A stretch of DNA of 64,000 bases from Desulfomonile tiedjei (lineage in GTDB: Bacteria; Desulfobacterota; Desulfomonilia; Desulfomonilales; Desulfomonilaceae): NCBI GenBank assembly GCA_016218715.1, contig JACRDG010000106.1, forward strand, positions 42,836 to 106,835. Direction: 5' to 3'. A program made the translations under genes and the position numbers. Of this stretch, positions 1 through 9,672 are shown one piece after another; within the stretch, counting starts at the first letter, position 1, and every line of letters begins with the position of its first letter. The notes beneath the pieces are model-generated. The model was not told the origin of the DNA. It made no database searches and saw only the letters and a program-made list of their open reading frames with translations.

Positions 1-874
1 TCATGGGGATGTCCTGCATCTCCCAGTCGTTGTAGGGGTTCACTCCCATGTACCCTTCAGCGAGGGGCCCGAGCTTGTCCAGCAGCATCGTGGTGGTCCC
101 CCAGAAGGTGCCCATGAACGTGCACTTGAGACCGAAATCCCGGCACTGCTTGATGACCGTCGCGACAGGATCCATGACGAATCCCTGGAAGATAACGAAA
201 TCAGGCTGTTTCCGCTTCAGGTCCAGTACCTGAGACGTGACGTCCACCGCGCCGACCGCCGCGACTTCTTCAGCCACGAGATCGAGGTTGAGCTTCTTGC
301 ACATTTCGCGTCCGAAAGGAACCGGGTCCTTTCCGAACTCCGTATCGCTGTAGAAGAACGCCACCTTGGCACCGGGCTTCTCTTTAGCGATGTACTTGAG
401 CAGAATACCGAACATATCCGAGTATGTGGGACCCGGCACGAACATGTACGGGTTCTCCTTGGGGTCCGCCAGCTCGCTGGAGAAGGAAGTCGAGGAGTAC
501 AGCACCTTGTACCGGCTCTTGATCTCCGGCGACACGGCTTTTCCGAGCCCGGTGCTCTCACCGTACATGATCAACGGGTTGTCGCGAGACATGATCCTCT
601 TGAACGCGGCAATGGCCACGGGATCATTGTACTGGCCGTCCTCCATGATGTACTCGATCTTCTTGCCGTTGATGCCTCCTTCGTCGTTGGCTATCATCAA
701 TGCGTCCTTGAGCCCCGCGTTGATGTTCACCCCGGCAAAGGCGAAGCGCCCCGTTATGGGCTGTACCGCGCCTATCTTGATCACGTCGGCCGCCTGAGCG
801 GAGCTTTCCATGAGACCCGCGATCAGTGCCAGTGACAGGAACAGAATGACCGATACGAGAGTGCCGCGTTTCAT
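1..874 (-). CDS. Branched-chain-type ABC transporter solute-binding protein, partial
   Basis: This is a periplasmic binding protein of the Leu/Ile/Val (LivK, PBP type 1) family. It captures a small solute for an ABC importer. The first 291 residues are present and the C-terminal part, probably about 100 residues, lies beyond the window edge. A signal peptide is visible (MKRGTLV, hydrophobic core, cleavage near AQA at about 29), followed by the family opening IKIGAVQPITG. The start is set by the strong site AAGGAGG eight to nine bases before the ATG. It lies downstream of the permease genes livH and livM on the same strand, so it should belong to the same importer. The ligand cannot be told from sequence. 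The upstream enoyl-CoA hydratase hints at an organic acid or aromatic acid instead of an amino acid, but that is inference. Confidence 0.9.
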   Translation of the reverse strand, partial: MKRGTLVSVILFLSLALIAGLMESSAQAADVIKIGAVQPITGRFAFAGVNINAGLKDALMIANDEGGINGKKIEYIMEDGQYNDPVAIAAFKRIMSRDNPLIMYGESTGLGKAVSPEIKSRYKVLYSSTSFSSELADPKENPYMFVPGPTYSDMFGILLKYIAKEKPGAKVAFFYSDTEFGKDPVPFGREMCKKLNLDLVAEEVAAVGAVDVTSQVLDLKRKQPDFVIFQGFVMDPVATVIKQCRDFGLKCTFMGTFWGTTTMLLDKLGPLAEGYMGVNPYNDWEMQDIPM

Positions 875-1242
875 AAGTTTCTCCTCCTTGTTGGGAAGCA
901 GGACGCTGTGCCGAGGTAGCCCGTGCCGGCCCTGCTTTCGCTGACTGGTTGCACGTAATCGATGCCTAAGGGACAGGTCCGACCGATCGCTCGAAGGAAG
1001 TGACGTCGTCCGGCCCTTCAACTCTCTCGGGTACTCCAGGTCAACAGGAGCCCGCCGCGTAACCTCACGGATTGGTGCCATGGAGGCATGTCAGCGCACA
1101 AGTATAGAGTCCCGCGTTGCTCGGCAGGCTCCTGTGAGGCTGACATACTAAACTCTTCAGGTGTCGGTTTCGAAGAATTCCTGTCGCAATCGACACCATC
1201 GTGCTTCGATCCATAGAAAGCATTGCGTTACGCAACGGCCCC
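875..1242. other. Intergenic region between livM and the binding-protein gene
   Basis: No convincing gene is present. The open frames here are antisense to or out of frame with livM and lack ribosome sites. The length (368 bp) leaves room for a separate promoter for the binding-protein gene, which is common because binding proteins are made in excess over permeases. I see no clear -35/-10 pair. Confidence 0.5.
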
Positions 1243-2286
1243 TTAGTACGAAAAAGGCCATAGGCTGAAAAAGTTCTTGGTACGTTGCCATAGTTCGGCC
1301 AACCCGTGCGGCTCGAAGATGAGAAACAAGACGATCAAGGCCCCAAAGATCACCTCCTTCATCGGCATGAACAACTGCTCGAGGCCGGGAAAAAGACTCT
1401 TGGACGCGCTGCTGAGCACGTTGAGCGTCTCGGGCACCAGTATCATGAATATCGCCCCGAAAATGGAACCGAGAATGCTTCCGAGCCCGCCGACGATGAC
1501 CATCGCCAGATACTCGATGGAGAGCAGGAAGGGGAAATGCTCGGGAGTGACCACCTTCATAAAGCCTACCCAGAGCCCTCCGGCTATCCCCGCGTAGAAT
1601 GAGCTGAGCGCGAATGCGACCAGCTTGTACCGGAACAGATTGATCCCCATCATTTCCGCGGCGAGGTCTCTGTCTCGGATCGCGACGAACGCCCTCCCCC
1701 ACTTCGTCCGCAGGACATTGCGGGCAAAGCCGACGGCAATCACCGCCAGCACGAGGGTCACGTAGTAGTAGCTCTTTTCCGTATCGAATGCGAAACCGCC
1801 CAGAGTTGGGGGTGGCACGTTTATGCCCCGGATGCCGTGGGTCATGGACTCCCAGTGGACGAAGACCCAATTGAGGATGAACTGCGCTGCCAACGTGGCG
1901 ATACAGAGGTAGAGCCCCTTGACCCTCAACGACGGTATCCCGACCAGGATCCCCACCAGAGCGGCTACCAAAGCGGCAATGGGCAACGCGAACCAGAACG
2001 GAATCCCGACTCGAGTCGTCAAGATCGCGGTTGCATACCCACCTATCCCCATGAACGCGGCATGCCCGAGAGATATCTGGCCGGTGCAGCCGGTCAGCAA
2101 ATTGAGGCCGACCGCACCGATCACTGCGAAGCCGATGAGGTTGGCGATGTACAACACGTATTCGTTGGCGACGAGAGGGAGGCAGATCAGGAAGAGAAGG
2201 AGCACCGCCAGCCAGAACTTTACAAATAGTGTCTGAAAGATCTTCTCGTCATCGAGGTAAGCCTCTTTGAAGTCTCCGCAGCGCAT
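1243..2286 (-). CDS. livM: Branched-chain-type ABC transporter permease LivM
   Basis: This is an inner-membrane permease subunit of 347 residues, the usual LivM length. It has about nine to ten hydrophobic segments and the LivM signature GQISLGHAAFMGIGGY near residues 70-85. Near the C-terminal third there is a GGLGSILGSIFGA segment, the EAA-like loop that contacts the ATPase. The start ATG follows GGAG. It is transcribed after livH and before the binding protein. The two ATPases (LivG, LivF) are not in the window and may lie past its left edge. The family assignment is secure and the substrate is unknown. Confidence 0.93.
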   Translation of the reverse strand: MRCGDFKEAYLDDEKIFQTLFVKFWLAVLLLFLICLPLVANEYVLYIANLIGFAVIGAVGLNLLTGCTGQISLGHAAFMGIGGYATAILTTRVGIPFWFALPIAALVAALVGILVGIPSLRVKGLYLCIATLAAQFILNWVFVHWESMTHGIRGINVPPPTLGGFAFDTEKSYYYVTLVLAVIAVGFARNVLRTKWGRAFVAIRDRDLAAEMMGINLFRYKLVAFALSSFYAGIAGGLWVGFMKVVTPEHFPFLLSIEYLAMVIVGGLGSILGSIFGAIFMILVPETLNVLSSASKSLFPGLEQLFMPMKEVIFGALIVLFLIFEPHGLAELWQRTKNFFSLWPFSY

Positions 2287-2527
2287 GATACTCCCTTCGC
2301 CCTGCAGCCTGCTCAGCGTTCCGTATCAGCCCATCGTGATTTCAACCAGTTGCCTTTCGCTGCGAACGGATACAGCTATCCTTGAGACGTCGTGCGCGGG
2401 GCCGATGGGAAACCCCTGACTCTATCCGTCTCTTCTTTCTCAGCTTCTCGAGAGCGATTCAGCGATGGAGCGGTGATCGATCCGCGACGGTTGGCGGACA
2501 GAGTGCCAGCCAGCCGTAGGCCTACCG

Positions 2528-3412
2528 TTATACCCGCTCGATTATCGGCTTCCCGAATATCCCGTAGGGTCGGATCATAATGATGACCACGAGGACGATG
2601 AACGGAACAACCTCTTTCGTTCCACCGCCCAGATAGGGGTCGAGAAATACGCCGGCCAGGTTTTCCAGAATCCCGATGATGAATCCACCCACGATGGCCC
2701 CGATTATGCTGTCCAGCCCCCCGAGAATGATGACGGACAAGACCTTGAGGCCGATGGTTCCCAGGTGAATGCTGATCCCGCTAATATTGCCGATGATGAT
2801 GCCGCCCATGGCCGCGGTAATGGCCGCAAAGCTCCATGAGAGCGCAAAGACGCTCTTCACGCTGATCCCCATTGAGAGAGCCGCCTGTTGGTTGCTGGCC
2901 GTGGCCCGCATAGCCAGTCCGGTTCGGGTATAGCGGAAGATGCAGGTAAAGATGGCAGTGCAGACCGCAGCAAACGCGAATCCCCAGAGAAGCCCCGACG
3001 GCACGATGGCGAACCCCAAGTCGAGCGGTTCCGGCGGGAAGATGGGCGGGAACGCCCGGTACTCCGGAGACCAGATCATGTAGGTCAACCCTCTCAGGAT
3101 GCTCGCGAGGCCTATGGTTACCATGATGACCGAGATGATCGGTTCCCCTATGAGGGGCCGGAGGATGACACGCTCGAGGACCACCCCCAGAAGGGCGGCA
3201 AAGCCGATGGTTGCCAGAAGTGATACCGGGAAGGGGGCGCCGGCAGCCGTCATCACCGTAAAGCAGACAAATGCGCCCAATGTCATGAATTCGCCCGTGG
3301 CCAAATTGAGAATGCTCGTTGCCTTGTAGATCAGAACGAACCCGAGGGCTATGAGACCGTAGACCCCTCCGGCGGCGATACCGCTTACGATGATCTGAGG
3401 AATGATGTCCAT
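2528..3412 (-). CDS. livH: Branched-chain-type ABC transporter permease LivH
   Basis: This inner-membrane permease of 294 residues pairs with LivM. It opens with the typical LivH segment (VSGIAAGGVYGLIALG, then LNLATGEFMTLGAF) and carries the C-terminal GGLDSIIGAIVGG loop that docks the ATPase. The upstream gap to the enoyl-CoA hydratase gene is about 257 bp, and a 241-bp gap separates it from livM, longer than in a tight operon. Same-strand order enoyl-CoA hydratase, livH, livM, binding protein suggests one functional unit for import and CoA-dependent breakdown of a carboxylic acid, which is inference. Confidence 0.93.
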   Translation of the reverse strand: MDIIPQIIVSGIAAGGVYGLIALGFVLIYKATSILNLATGEFMTLGAFVCFTVMTAAGAPFPVSLLATIGFAALLGVVLERVILRPLIGEPIISVIMVTIGLASILRGLTYMIWSPEYRAFPPIFPPEPLDLGFAIVPSGLLWGFAFAAVCTAIFTCIFRYTRTGLAMRATASNQQAALSMGISVKSVFALSWSFAAITAAMGGIIIGNISGISIHLGTIGLKVLSVIILGGLDSIIGAIVGGFIIGILENLAGVFLDPYLGGGTKEVVPFIVLVVIIMIRPYGIFGKPIIERV

Positions 3413-3669
3413 CGTCCTCTATCCAATCCTACGGTGAACGTGGTGGTCAGGAGTCCTGTCGACCGTACAAGGGAACCCGGGAACCCATAGAATATGACAT
3501 GGTTCGGAGATGATGGCGGAGCCTACTTTCGACCTACCGATTGCGCTTTCCGGCTGTAGAATACGAGAACCGGGGCCGGGATGCAACCAAAATCGTACCT
3601 TGACGATACCGATTCGCTTACGACTGGGTAGAGCAACGGCCATCTTGGTGGAGCCTCGTCTTTCCAAGT

Positions 3670-4455
3670 TCACTCGTTGCCAAAGACGGGCTTGCGCCGC
3701 TCCACAAATGCCGTCAAGCCTTCTTTGGCGTCGGGATGCGCGGCACAAGCTCGCAGTGCGGCCCTTTCCAGTTCGAGATGCGTCTCGAAGGAGTGATCGA
3801 AGGCATCCGTCAGGAGCCTCTTGGCATTGCCGAAGGAGTGCAGTGACCTTTTCGCCAGGTCCGCCGCCATCGTCACAGCTTCTTCCAGTGCGTGTCCGTC
3901 GGGGACCACTTTGGTAACGAGACCCCATTGCAGGGCCTGTTGCGCAGAGATCGCTTCATCGAACGCGGCGATCTCCAGGGCTCGTGACAACCCCACCAGT
4001 CGAGGCAGCGTGAAGGTCCCGCCTCCATCGATGGACAAACCGTTGGAAGTGTACGCTTGCCTCAAGACCGCGGATTCGGCCATCACGCGGAAATCGCAGG
4101 CAAGGGCCAAGGAAAAACCTCCCCCGGCAGCAACTCCGTTAATCGCGGCTATGACGGGTTTCCTCATGCGACGGATTTCGACGATGGCCTGATGGTATCG
4201 TGCAGCCAGGTTGTGAAACGCCGCTGCGTAGCCTTGAGGCCAGCTGGTGGCCCACTTCAGGTCGCCACCCGCGCTGAAGGCCTTTCCGGCTCCGGAAATG
4301 ACAATCCCTCTCACCCGGTCGTCGACTGCCAGGTTGATAAGATAGTCCGCGAACATGGAAATGGTTTCCAGGTCAAATGCGTTGAAGGCTTTCGGCCGAT
4401 CGAGCGTGACAACGGTGACTTCGCCGCGCTCGGTCACTTTTATCGGATTCTCCAT
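3670..4455 (-). CDS. Enoyl-CoA hydratase/isomerase family protein
   Basis: This crotonase-fold enzyme of 261 residues acts on acyl-CoA substrates in the cytoplasm. The oxyanion-hole segments are visible (SGAGKAFSAGGDLKW; AINGVAAGGGFSLALACDFR). The usual second catalytic Glu is absent. The corresponding stretch reads SNGLSIDGGGTFTLPRLVG, with an Asp where PaaG-type isomerases carry theirs. This points to an isomerase or ring-type activity over a classical hydratase. The start chosen is the ATG of MENPIKV, preceded by GAGGAGG, and not an upstream in-frame ATG that would add 44 unlikely residues. It lies upstream of livH on the same strand. Confidence 0.88.
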   Translation of the reverse strand: MENPIKVTERGEVTVVTLDRPKAFNAFDLETISMFADYLINLAVDDRVRGIVISGAGKAFSAGGDLKWATSWPQGYAAAFHNLAARYHQAIVEIRRMRKPVIAAINGVAAGGGFSLALACDFRVMAESAVLRQAYTSNGLSIDGGGTFTLPRLVGLSRALEIAAFDEAISAQQALQWGLVTKVVPDGHALEEAVTMAADLAKRSLHSFGNAKRLLTDAFDHSFETHLELERAALRACAAHPDAKEGLTAFVERRKPVFGNE

Positions 4456-4583
4456 CGCACACACCTCCTCATGGTTTGGGGACGGGAAGGGACCCGCAAT
4501 GCAGGAGCAAGTCCGCGCCCATATCGCGATCGTCCTGTCCGCGGAATGTGCCTGGCGGACCCGGCCCTCAGAAGCGGGAGCCA

Positions 4584-6824
4584 TCACCGTATCCGGTCCA
4601 GAATCTGTTTGAACGCGGTGTTGTCACGAACGGTCGCGAACACCGGGTCCCGGGCGAGCATGTCCGCGTTTGCATACCCGCGTTGAACCGCCATGTCGAG
4701 GTACCGCAAAGCGTCGGCGGGTTTCCTCTCGAGAGCGTACATCCCCGCGAGGTTGTACAGTTGCTTCGCGTCACCGGGCTCAGCCTCCACGGCCCGAAGC
4801 GTCCAGGGAATAGCCTCGGATACCTTGCCTGCCATGGCGAGAGACAAACCGTACGGCCCGAAGAGGACGCTCGATTCGGGATGAGCCTTGAGCCCCGCGC
4901 TCAGGACGTCGAGGGCCTCGTTCACCTTGCCCGCTTCCAGGAGAAGGACTGCGAGGTTGGCGAAGGCGTCGGGGATGCTCTTGTCTTCATAAACCAGCTT
5001 CCGATAGCACTCGAGGGCTTCATCCTTGAGACCCGCTTGCCCGTAGGCCACGGCCAGGCAGAAGATCATCTGGGGATCGTCGCCGGAGAGCTTGACGGCC
5101 TTGCGATATTCCTCAACCGCTTTGCGGTGCTTCCCTTCTTCCAGAAGGAAGCTCCCCATCATTTTGTGAATTTCCGGGTTGTCGTCCAGGGGCGCAGCGA
5201 CACGCTCCAGAGCCGCACGGGCCTCTTCTTTTCTGCCTGCCCATTTCAGGGTCTTGGCCAGGTTGAGGTCCCTGATAAGGAAGAACCGCTTGTCCAGGCT
5301 TGCCATTCCTCGGGTGTACAGCTTGGTGCGGTCCTGGGAAGTCAAGGTCCCGGACGGCTTTACCAGAGAATGCTCTATCATTTGGTCCAGGATCAGCTCC
5401 GCGACGACCTGATGCATCGCAATGGTTGGGTGAACGTGGTCGAGGAAGCTCTCGTTTCCCGGAATCCCGGAACGATCTCCCGTCTCGGACACCTTCCGAT
5501 CGAGGATTTCTCGGAACGGTACGAGCATCGCTCGCTCTTCATGGGCGATCTTGACGATCTCCGCATTGATCGGAGAGATGCATCGCAACGGGCAGACATC
5601 GAGATCCTTCGCCTTGACAAACTGCTCCCGGGCCTCGGCCTTGCGGCCCAGTCCGAGAAGCGCCTTGCCTTTCCAGTAATAGCACGCAGCATACAGCGGA
5701 TCTTGTTGGATGCACTGGTCGAGAGTGTCCAAGGCTCCCGTCCAGTCCCCTTTCCCCACTAACCGGACCGCGGCTTGCAGTCGTTCATCCAGCCGGGATT
5801 TCTCCGCCGCGGACATCTCGGTCCCATGCTCGGACTTGAACGGAGAGAAGTCCCTGAGGTTCGATGGAGGGTCGACCACGATCACAGGAACCCCCGCATC
5901 CCGGCACAGTCTGATCGTGGCCCGCAAGTTGTGGGCGAAATGAGTCACGACCCCGCGGGAGAACTCCTCATCTCGGTGATAGAGATCCAGCCCTGCGCTG
6001 TGGTCGAGCACAGCAGAAACCTCTTCATCCATTACCGATCTGGGTGGTCCGCCCCTGTTTCCCCGTGGCTTGCCGCCGGTGGAAACGTCAAGAGGCGCTG
6101 ACTCAGGACTCTTGGCGACATAAAGAAGCAGTGGCTCCATGAGCCGTTTCAAGCCCTGGTAGGTATTCGACTCCTCCAGAAGAGACCGAACCGTGACCAG
6201 AGTTTGCCCCTGTTCGAAAAGGCCCCGGTAGGTCCTTCTTTCGAGGAACTCGTTGTGCCCCATGTAAATGACCATCAGGTCAGGATGGTACTGAAGGCAT
6301 TCCTGGACGACGCGGACGATACGGTAGGACGCATAGGATATGCCGCCGGCATTGATCACCTCGAACTTCTTTTCCGGAGACGATGCCTGGAGCAGGTCCT
6401 GCAGCCAGCGGGGAAAGGCCGTCCGGCCGTCGAAGGGATGACCGTAGGTCGTCGATTCTCCGAAACAGAATACGCGCGTGGTGTTTGCCGGTTTCTCCAC
6501 CGCGAACGATGCTTCGTTGAAGAAACGAAGTTTCGCAGCCGCGGTCGAGGCAACTCCGCTCGTCACCGCGTAGAGAGGTTTGGTGCCAGCGAAGCCGACG
6601 AACGGGTCGTCCGCAGGGTCACGTGCCGGTACGCCGGCGACACGCAGGATAACCTCGACCAGGGCAAAGAAGATCGCGCAGACGACGAGACCCAGGAGTA
6701 TGTCTTTGAACACGGAACGCCTCTTCGCGCTGGCAGGCGCGTCACGGACACGCTCAGGCTTCCGTTTTCGCTTCGGTTCGGCCTTGTTCGCTGAAGCACG
6801 GGGGGCTTTTGGCGTTTTGGTCAT
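4584..6824 (-). CDS. SGNH/GDSL hydrolase-like protein with C-terminal TPR repeats
   Basis: A 746-residue protein. It has a basic cytoplasmic tail of about 38 residues, one membrane segment (about 41-62), an SGNH hydrolase domain facing the periplasm and a TPR array (about 510-740). The hydrolase motifs are present: block I FGEST with Ser124, block III GHNE (189-192) and the block V DHVH dyad with Asp462 and His465. An internal TPR-like segment (about 345-400) is inserted between blocks III and V, which is unusual. SGNH enzymes of this layout act as esterases or acyl-transfer enzymes on glycans, and the TPR part probably recruits partners. The substrate is unknown. It runs on the same strand as the downstream enoyl-CoA hydratase, with which no functional link is evident. 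Confidence 0.82.
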   Translation of the reverse strand: MTKTPKAPRASANKAEPKRKRKPERVRDAPASAKRRSVFKDILLGLVVCAIFFALVEVILRVAGVPARDPADDPFVGFAGTKPLYAVTSGVASTAAAKLRFFNEASFAVEKPANTTRVFCFGESTTYGHPFDGRTAFPRWLQDLLQASSPEKKFEVINAGGISYASYRIVRVVQECLQYHPDLMVIYMGHNEFLERRTYRGLFEQGQTLVTVRSLLEESNTYQGLKRLMEPLLLYVAKSPESAPLDVSTGGKPRGNRGGPPRSVMDEEVSAVLDHSAGLDLYHRDEEFSRGVVTHFAHNLRATIRLCRDAGVPVIVVDPPSNLRDFSPFKSEHGTEMSAAEKSRLDERLQAAVRLVGKGDWTGALDTLDQCIQQDPLYAACYYWKGKALLGLGRKAEAREQFVKAKDLDVCPLRCISPINAEIVKIAHEERAMLVPFREILDRKVSETGDRSGIPGNESFLDHVHPTIAMHQVVAELILDQMIEHSLVKPSGTLTSQDRTKLYTRGMASLDKRFFLIRDLNLAKTLKWAGRKEEARAALERVAAPLDDNPEIHKMMGSFLLEEGKHRKAVEEYRKAVKLSGDDPQMIFCLAVAYGQAGLKDEALECYRKLVYEDKSIPDAFANLAVLLLEAGKVNEALDVLSAGLKAHPESSVLFGPYGLSLAMAGKVSEAIPWTLRAVEAEPGDAKQLYNLAGMYALERKPADALRYLDMAVQRGYANADMLARDPVFATVRDNTAFKQILDRIR

Positions 6825-7192
6825 GGCGGTGAATATAGAATCAAGCGACGGGAAATTCCAGAGCCTCGTTCCGTCTCTTCCCTCCCCGGCCGCTGCCGGA
6901 AGCTCAACCTAGCGGAATAACTGCGCAACAAACCAAGAGTATTCCCGGGGCTCCACATCGTCACCGGCGAAGGCCGGGGTCCAGGAGATGTCGAATTCTA
7001 TGAAGAGCGAGACTGAATTCCGGCCACTGCCGGAATGACGGCGAAAGGTGTCCTCTTTCTTGCCGTCCACGTGGAGCACTCAACTGCTTCCGCGTAAACG
7101 AATGAATACAGACGATTGTTCTTTATTGTTGAACTGATGGCGAAAAGAGGTTATGCTAAGGACGAGGCGAGTTGTCAATAAGGAGACGCTAT
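6825..7192. other. Intergenic region between two divergent genes
   Basis: No gene is supported. It separates the minus-strand SGNH gene from the plus-strand small exported protein, so it should hold both promoters. It contains a REP-like element (listed separately) and an AT-richer stretch around 7085-7160 that is the likely promoter zone for the small protein. Confidence 0.5.
6959..7042. repeat. REP-like palindromic element, copy 1
   Basis: The ends read CGTCACCGGCGAAGGCCGG and, on the other side, GCCGGAATGACGG, which are imperfect inverted repeats. A second element with the same ends lies at 52056-52149. Elements with the core GTCATTCCGGCGAAGGCCGG are widespread in proteobacterial intergenic DNA. 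No mobility gene is near. Confidence 0.6.
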
Positions 7193-7528
7193 ATGCGAAC
7201 AAGTTCCGCACTCATCGTCCTGATACTGATCCTGCTCACGGTCTTTGCAGGTCGAGCCGTTGCCGAAGACCCGATCAGGTGGTCCGCGCCGATGAGCGCG
7301 TATCCGCACCCATGGACTCCGAGCCAGCCTCCTCCAGCCTATTACAACCAGTACGGCAATCATTACCCATACCCAAGCGCGTGGCCGGGGTACGGTCCCG
7401 CGGCGTATCCAGCGTACGGCAACCCCAGCCAGACCTGGACTCAGCAGAATCCCCAGACTCCGCCGACCAATCCAAATCCCCAGCCCCCACGGAACAACTT
7501 CTCCGGAAATCCGTACGTGTACCCGTGA
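7193..7528 (+). CDS. Small exported Pro/Tyr/Asn-rich protein
   Basis: A 111-residue protein of unknown function. It has a clear signal peptide (MRTSSALIVLILILLTVFAG, cleavage after AVA at about 27). The mature part is low-complexity, rich in Pro, Tyr, Asn and Gln, with YPYPSAWPGYGP and NPNPQPPRNN stretches and no cysteines. The start is fixed by AAGGAG seven bases before the ATG. An upstream in-frame TTG lacks such a site. It stands alone between a divergent SGNH gene and convergent proS. It could be a cell-surface or matrix protein. No homologue is recognised. Confidence 0.75.
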   Translation: MRTSSALIVLILILLTVFAGRAVAEDPIRWSAPMSAYPHPWTPSQPPPAYYNQYGNHYPYPSAWPGYGPAAYPAYGNPSQTWTQQNPQTPPTNPNPQPPRNNFSGNPYVYP

Positions 7529-7588
7529 TCCGCTCGAAACCATGGCTCGCTGACCAACCTTTTGCCTCGCACTGCCGAACGGATCAGC

Positions 7589-9304
7589 CTACTCCGCAGA
7601 CCATGCTTCCAGCCGATCTTTCACCGCCGGGACCGCGGCGGAGATGTCCACCAGTTCGACCTTCTTGGTCTTGCGGTTTCTCAGCTCCACCTTGCCTTGA
7701 GCCATCGCCTTCTTGCCGATGGTGATCCTGAACGGGATGCCGATGAGGTCCGCGTCCTTGAACTTGACACCGGGGCGCTCGTCCCGGTCATCCAAGAGCG
7801 TTTCGATACCGTTGGCCCACAATTCAGCGTACACATGCTCCGCGGCCTCTTCGATCTCGGTATCTTTGGCCCCCACCGGGGTAACGATCACGGTAAACGG
7901 AGCGATGGGAGGCGGGAAGATGATGCCATCCTCATCGTGATTCTGTTCTATAGCCGCGGCCACGGTCCTGCTGATCCCGATGCCGTAGCATCCCATGACC
8001 ATTGGCTTTTCGGCCCCTTCCGCGTCCAAGAACCGTGCGTTCATGGCTTCGGAATACTTCTCGCCCAGCTTGAATAGGTGCCCGACCTCTATGCCCCTGA
8101 AGAGCTGGAGTTTTCCTCCGCAACGCGGACAAGGGTCTCCTCCCATGGCGCACCGGAAATCGCCGGTCCGATCGACGTGAAAATCGCGGCCCGGATTCAC
8201 ATCCACCAGGTGGGCGTCCTTCTCGTTGGCCCCCGCCACGGCACAGCCTATGGACCGGATCGCGTGGTCGGCGAGTAGATCGACGTTCTTCAAGCCGACT
8301 GGCCCTGAGAATCCCAGCGGACCGCCGGTGACCTCCTCGATGGTGCGAGAATCCGCAAAATCCAGATCCATCACATTGAGGTGGTTCTTGACCTTTACCA
8401 GATTCAGTTCGTGGTCGCCGCGAATCAGCACGGCCACCGGACCCCGCTCACTCCGGAGGATGAGCGTCTTGATCAGGTGCTCGGGCTTCACGTTCAGGAA
8501 CTTGGAGACGTCCTCGATGGTGCTCGCTCCGGGCGTGTCCACCCTTCGCATCGGACCGCACGTTTCCGACGGGACCGGGGCAGGCACTCCCATCTCGGCC
8601 TTTTCCATGTTAGCCGCATAGTCACAGAACGTGCACGCGACAACGGTATCCTCGCCGGTGTCCGCCAGGACCATGAATTCGTGGGAGAAACTGCCGCCAA
8701 TAGGGCCGGAATCAGCCTCCACAGCACGGAATCTGAGGCCGCACCGGGCAAAGACGTTCTTGTACGCCTGCCACATGAGGCTGTACGAGACATCGGCCGC
8801 CTTATCGCTCACATCGAAGGAGTACCCGTCCTTCATCATGAACTCGCGCCCTCGCATCAGGCCGAACCGCGGCCGTATTTCATCCCTGAATTTGGTCTGT
8901 ATCTGATAGAGGTTCAGCGGAAGGTGCCGATAGGAACGAACGTCCCGGCGAACCAAATCGGTGATTACTTCCTCGTGAGTCGGGCCTAGGCAATAATCTC
9001 TATCGTGCCTGTCTTTGAAACGGAGCAATTCTTTCCCGTACACTTCCCATCGGCCCGATTCGACCCAAAGCTCCCCCGGCTGCACCATGGGCAGAAAGAC
9101 TTCCTGAGCGCCGGCGAGGTCCATCTCTTCCCGCACGATCTGCTCCACTTTTCTGAGCGCGCGATATCCGAGCGGCAGGTAAGAATAGATCCCTGCCGTG
9201 AGCTTTCTGATCATGCCCGCTCTCATCATGAGTTTGTGGCTGATCACTTCAGCGTCTGCGGGGTCTTCTTTGAGCGTTGGAACGAAAAACCTGGACATCT
9301 TCAT
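7589..9304 (-). CDS. proS: Prolyl-tRNA synthetase
   Basis: This cytoplasmic enzyme attaches proline to tRNA-Pro using ATP. At 571 residues it is the bacterial type with an inserted editing domain, at about residues 225-395 between motifs 2 and 3. Motif 2 ([16 protein letters not shown]) and motif 3 ([17 protein letters not shown]) are intact, and the C-terminal anticodon-binding domain starts near [10 protein letters not shown] chose the ATG at 9304 because GAGGTG sits nine bases before it. An in-frame GTG 12 bases upstream overlaps that site. It is a housekeeping gene and probably monocistronic. Confidence 0.97.
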   Translation of the reverse strand: MKMSRFFVPTLKEDPADAEVISHKLMMRAGMIRKLTAGIYSYLPLGYRALRKVEQIVREEMDLAGAQEVFLPMVQPGELWVESGRWEVYGKELLRFKDRHDRDYCLGPTHEEVITDLVRRDVRSYRHLPLNLYQIQTKFRDEIRPRFGLMRGREFMMKDGYSFDVSDKAADVSYSLMWQAYKNVFARCGLRFRAVEADSGPIGGSFSHEFMVLADTGEDTVVACTFCDYAANMEKAEMGVPAPVPSETCGPMRRVDTPGASTIEDVSKFLNVKPEHLIKTLILRSERGPVAVLIRGDHELNLVKVKNHLNVMDLDFADSRTIEEVTGGPLGFSGPVGLKNVDLLADHAIRSIGCAVAGANEKDAHLVDVNPGRDFHVDRTGDFRCAMGGDPCPRCGGKLQLFRGIEVGHLFKLGEKYSEAMNARFLDAEGAEKPMVMGCYGIGISRTVAAAIEQNHDEDGIIFPPPIAPFTVIVTPVGAKDTEIEEAAEHVYAELWANGIETLLDDRDERPGVKFKDADLIGIPFRITIGKKAMAQGKVELRNRKTKKVELVDISAAVPAVKDRLEAWSAE

Positions 9305-9595
9305 GAATCGGTTCACCTCAACGGTTGGGAATCGTTGACCAAGTCACGGCTGAGTGACTTCACGGCCGCCTCGACGGTTCGATCGGGCCTGTCGGCTCGC
9401 GGGCCCGAACGCGGGGCAAGGATCGTCTCGCCGCGTCAGTCCCCTCTCGTTCGAGGCAGACCGATCATACCCCAACTGACCGAACTGTGCACACTCTTTT
9501 GGATCGCGCAAAGCCTGCACGGGTTCCGTTCGGTGACCGGGAGAGGTTCTGCACGCCGGACGCAGCCCCGGAGCAGAGGTCAACAAACAAATAGC

Positions 9596-9624
9596 TTTAA
9601 CTTATTAACTCAATCTGGTATAAT
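9596..9624 (+). promoter_or_regulatory. Candidate sigma-70-type promoter for the outer-membrane protein gene
   Basis: A perfect TATAAT lies at 9619-9624, with TTTAAC 17 bases upstream (9596-9601), in an abrupt AT-rich patch 49 bp before the downstream ATG. The rest of the 9305-9672 gap, between divergent proS and this gene, shows no gene. Confidence 0.55.
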
Positions 9625-9672
9625 AACTCAGTTATTTATCATAACTAATCCTGGGCACCGAAGGGATTCTTC

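Noticed and set aside
4476..5762. Long open frame (428 codons) on the plus strand
   Set aside because: It lies antisense to the SGNH/TPR gene, which has clear motifs and a full-length frame. The plus-strand protein has no family resemblance.
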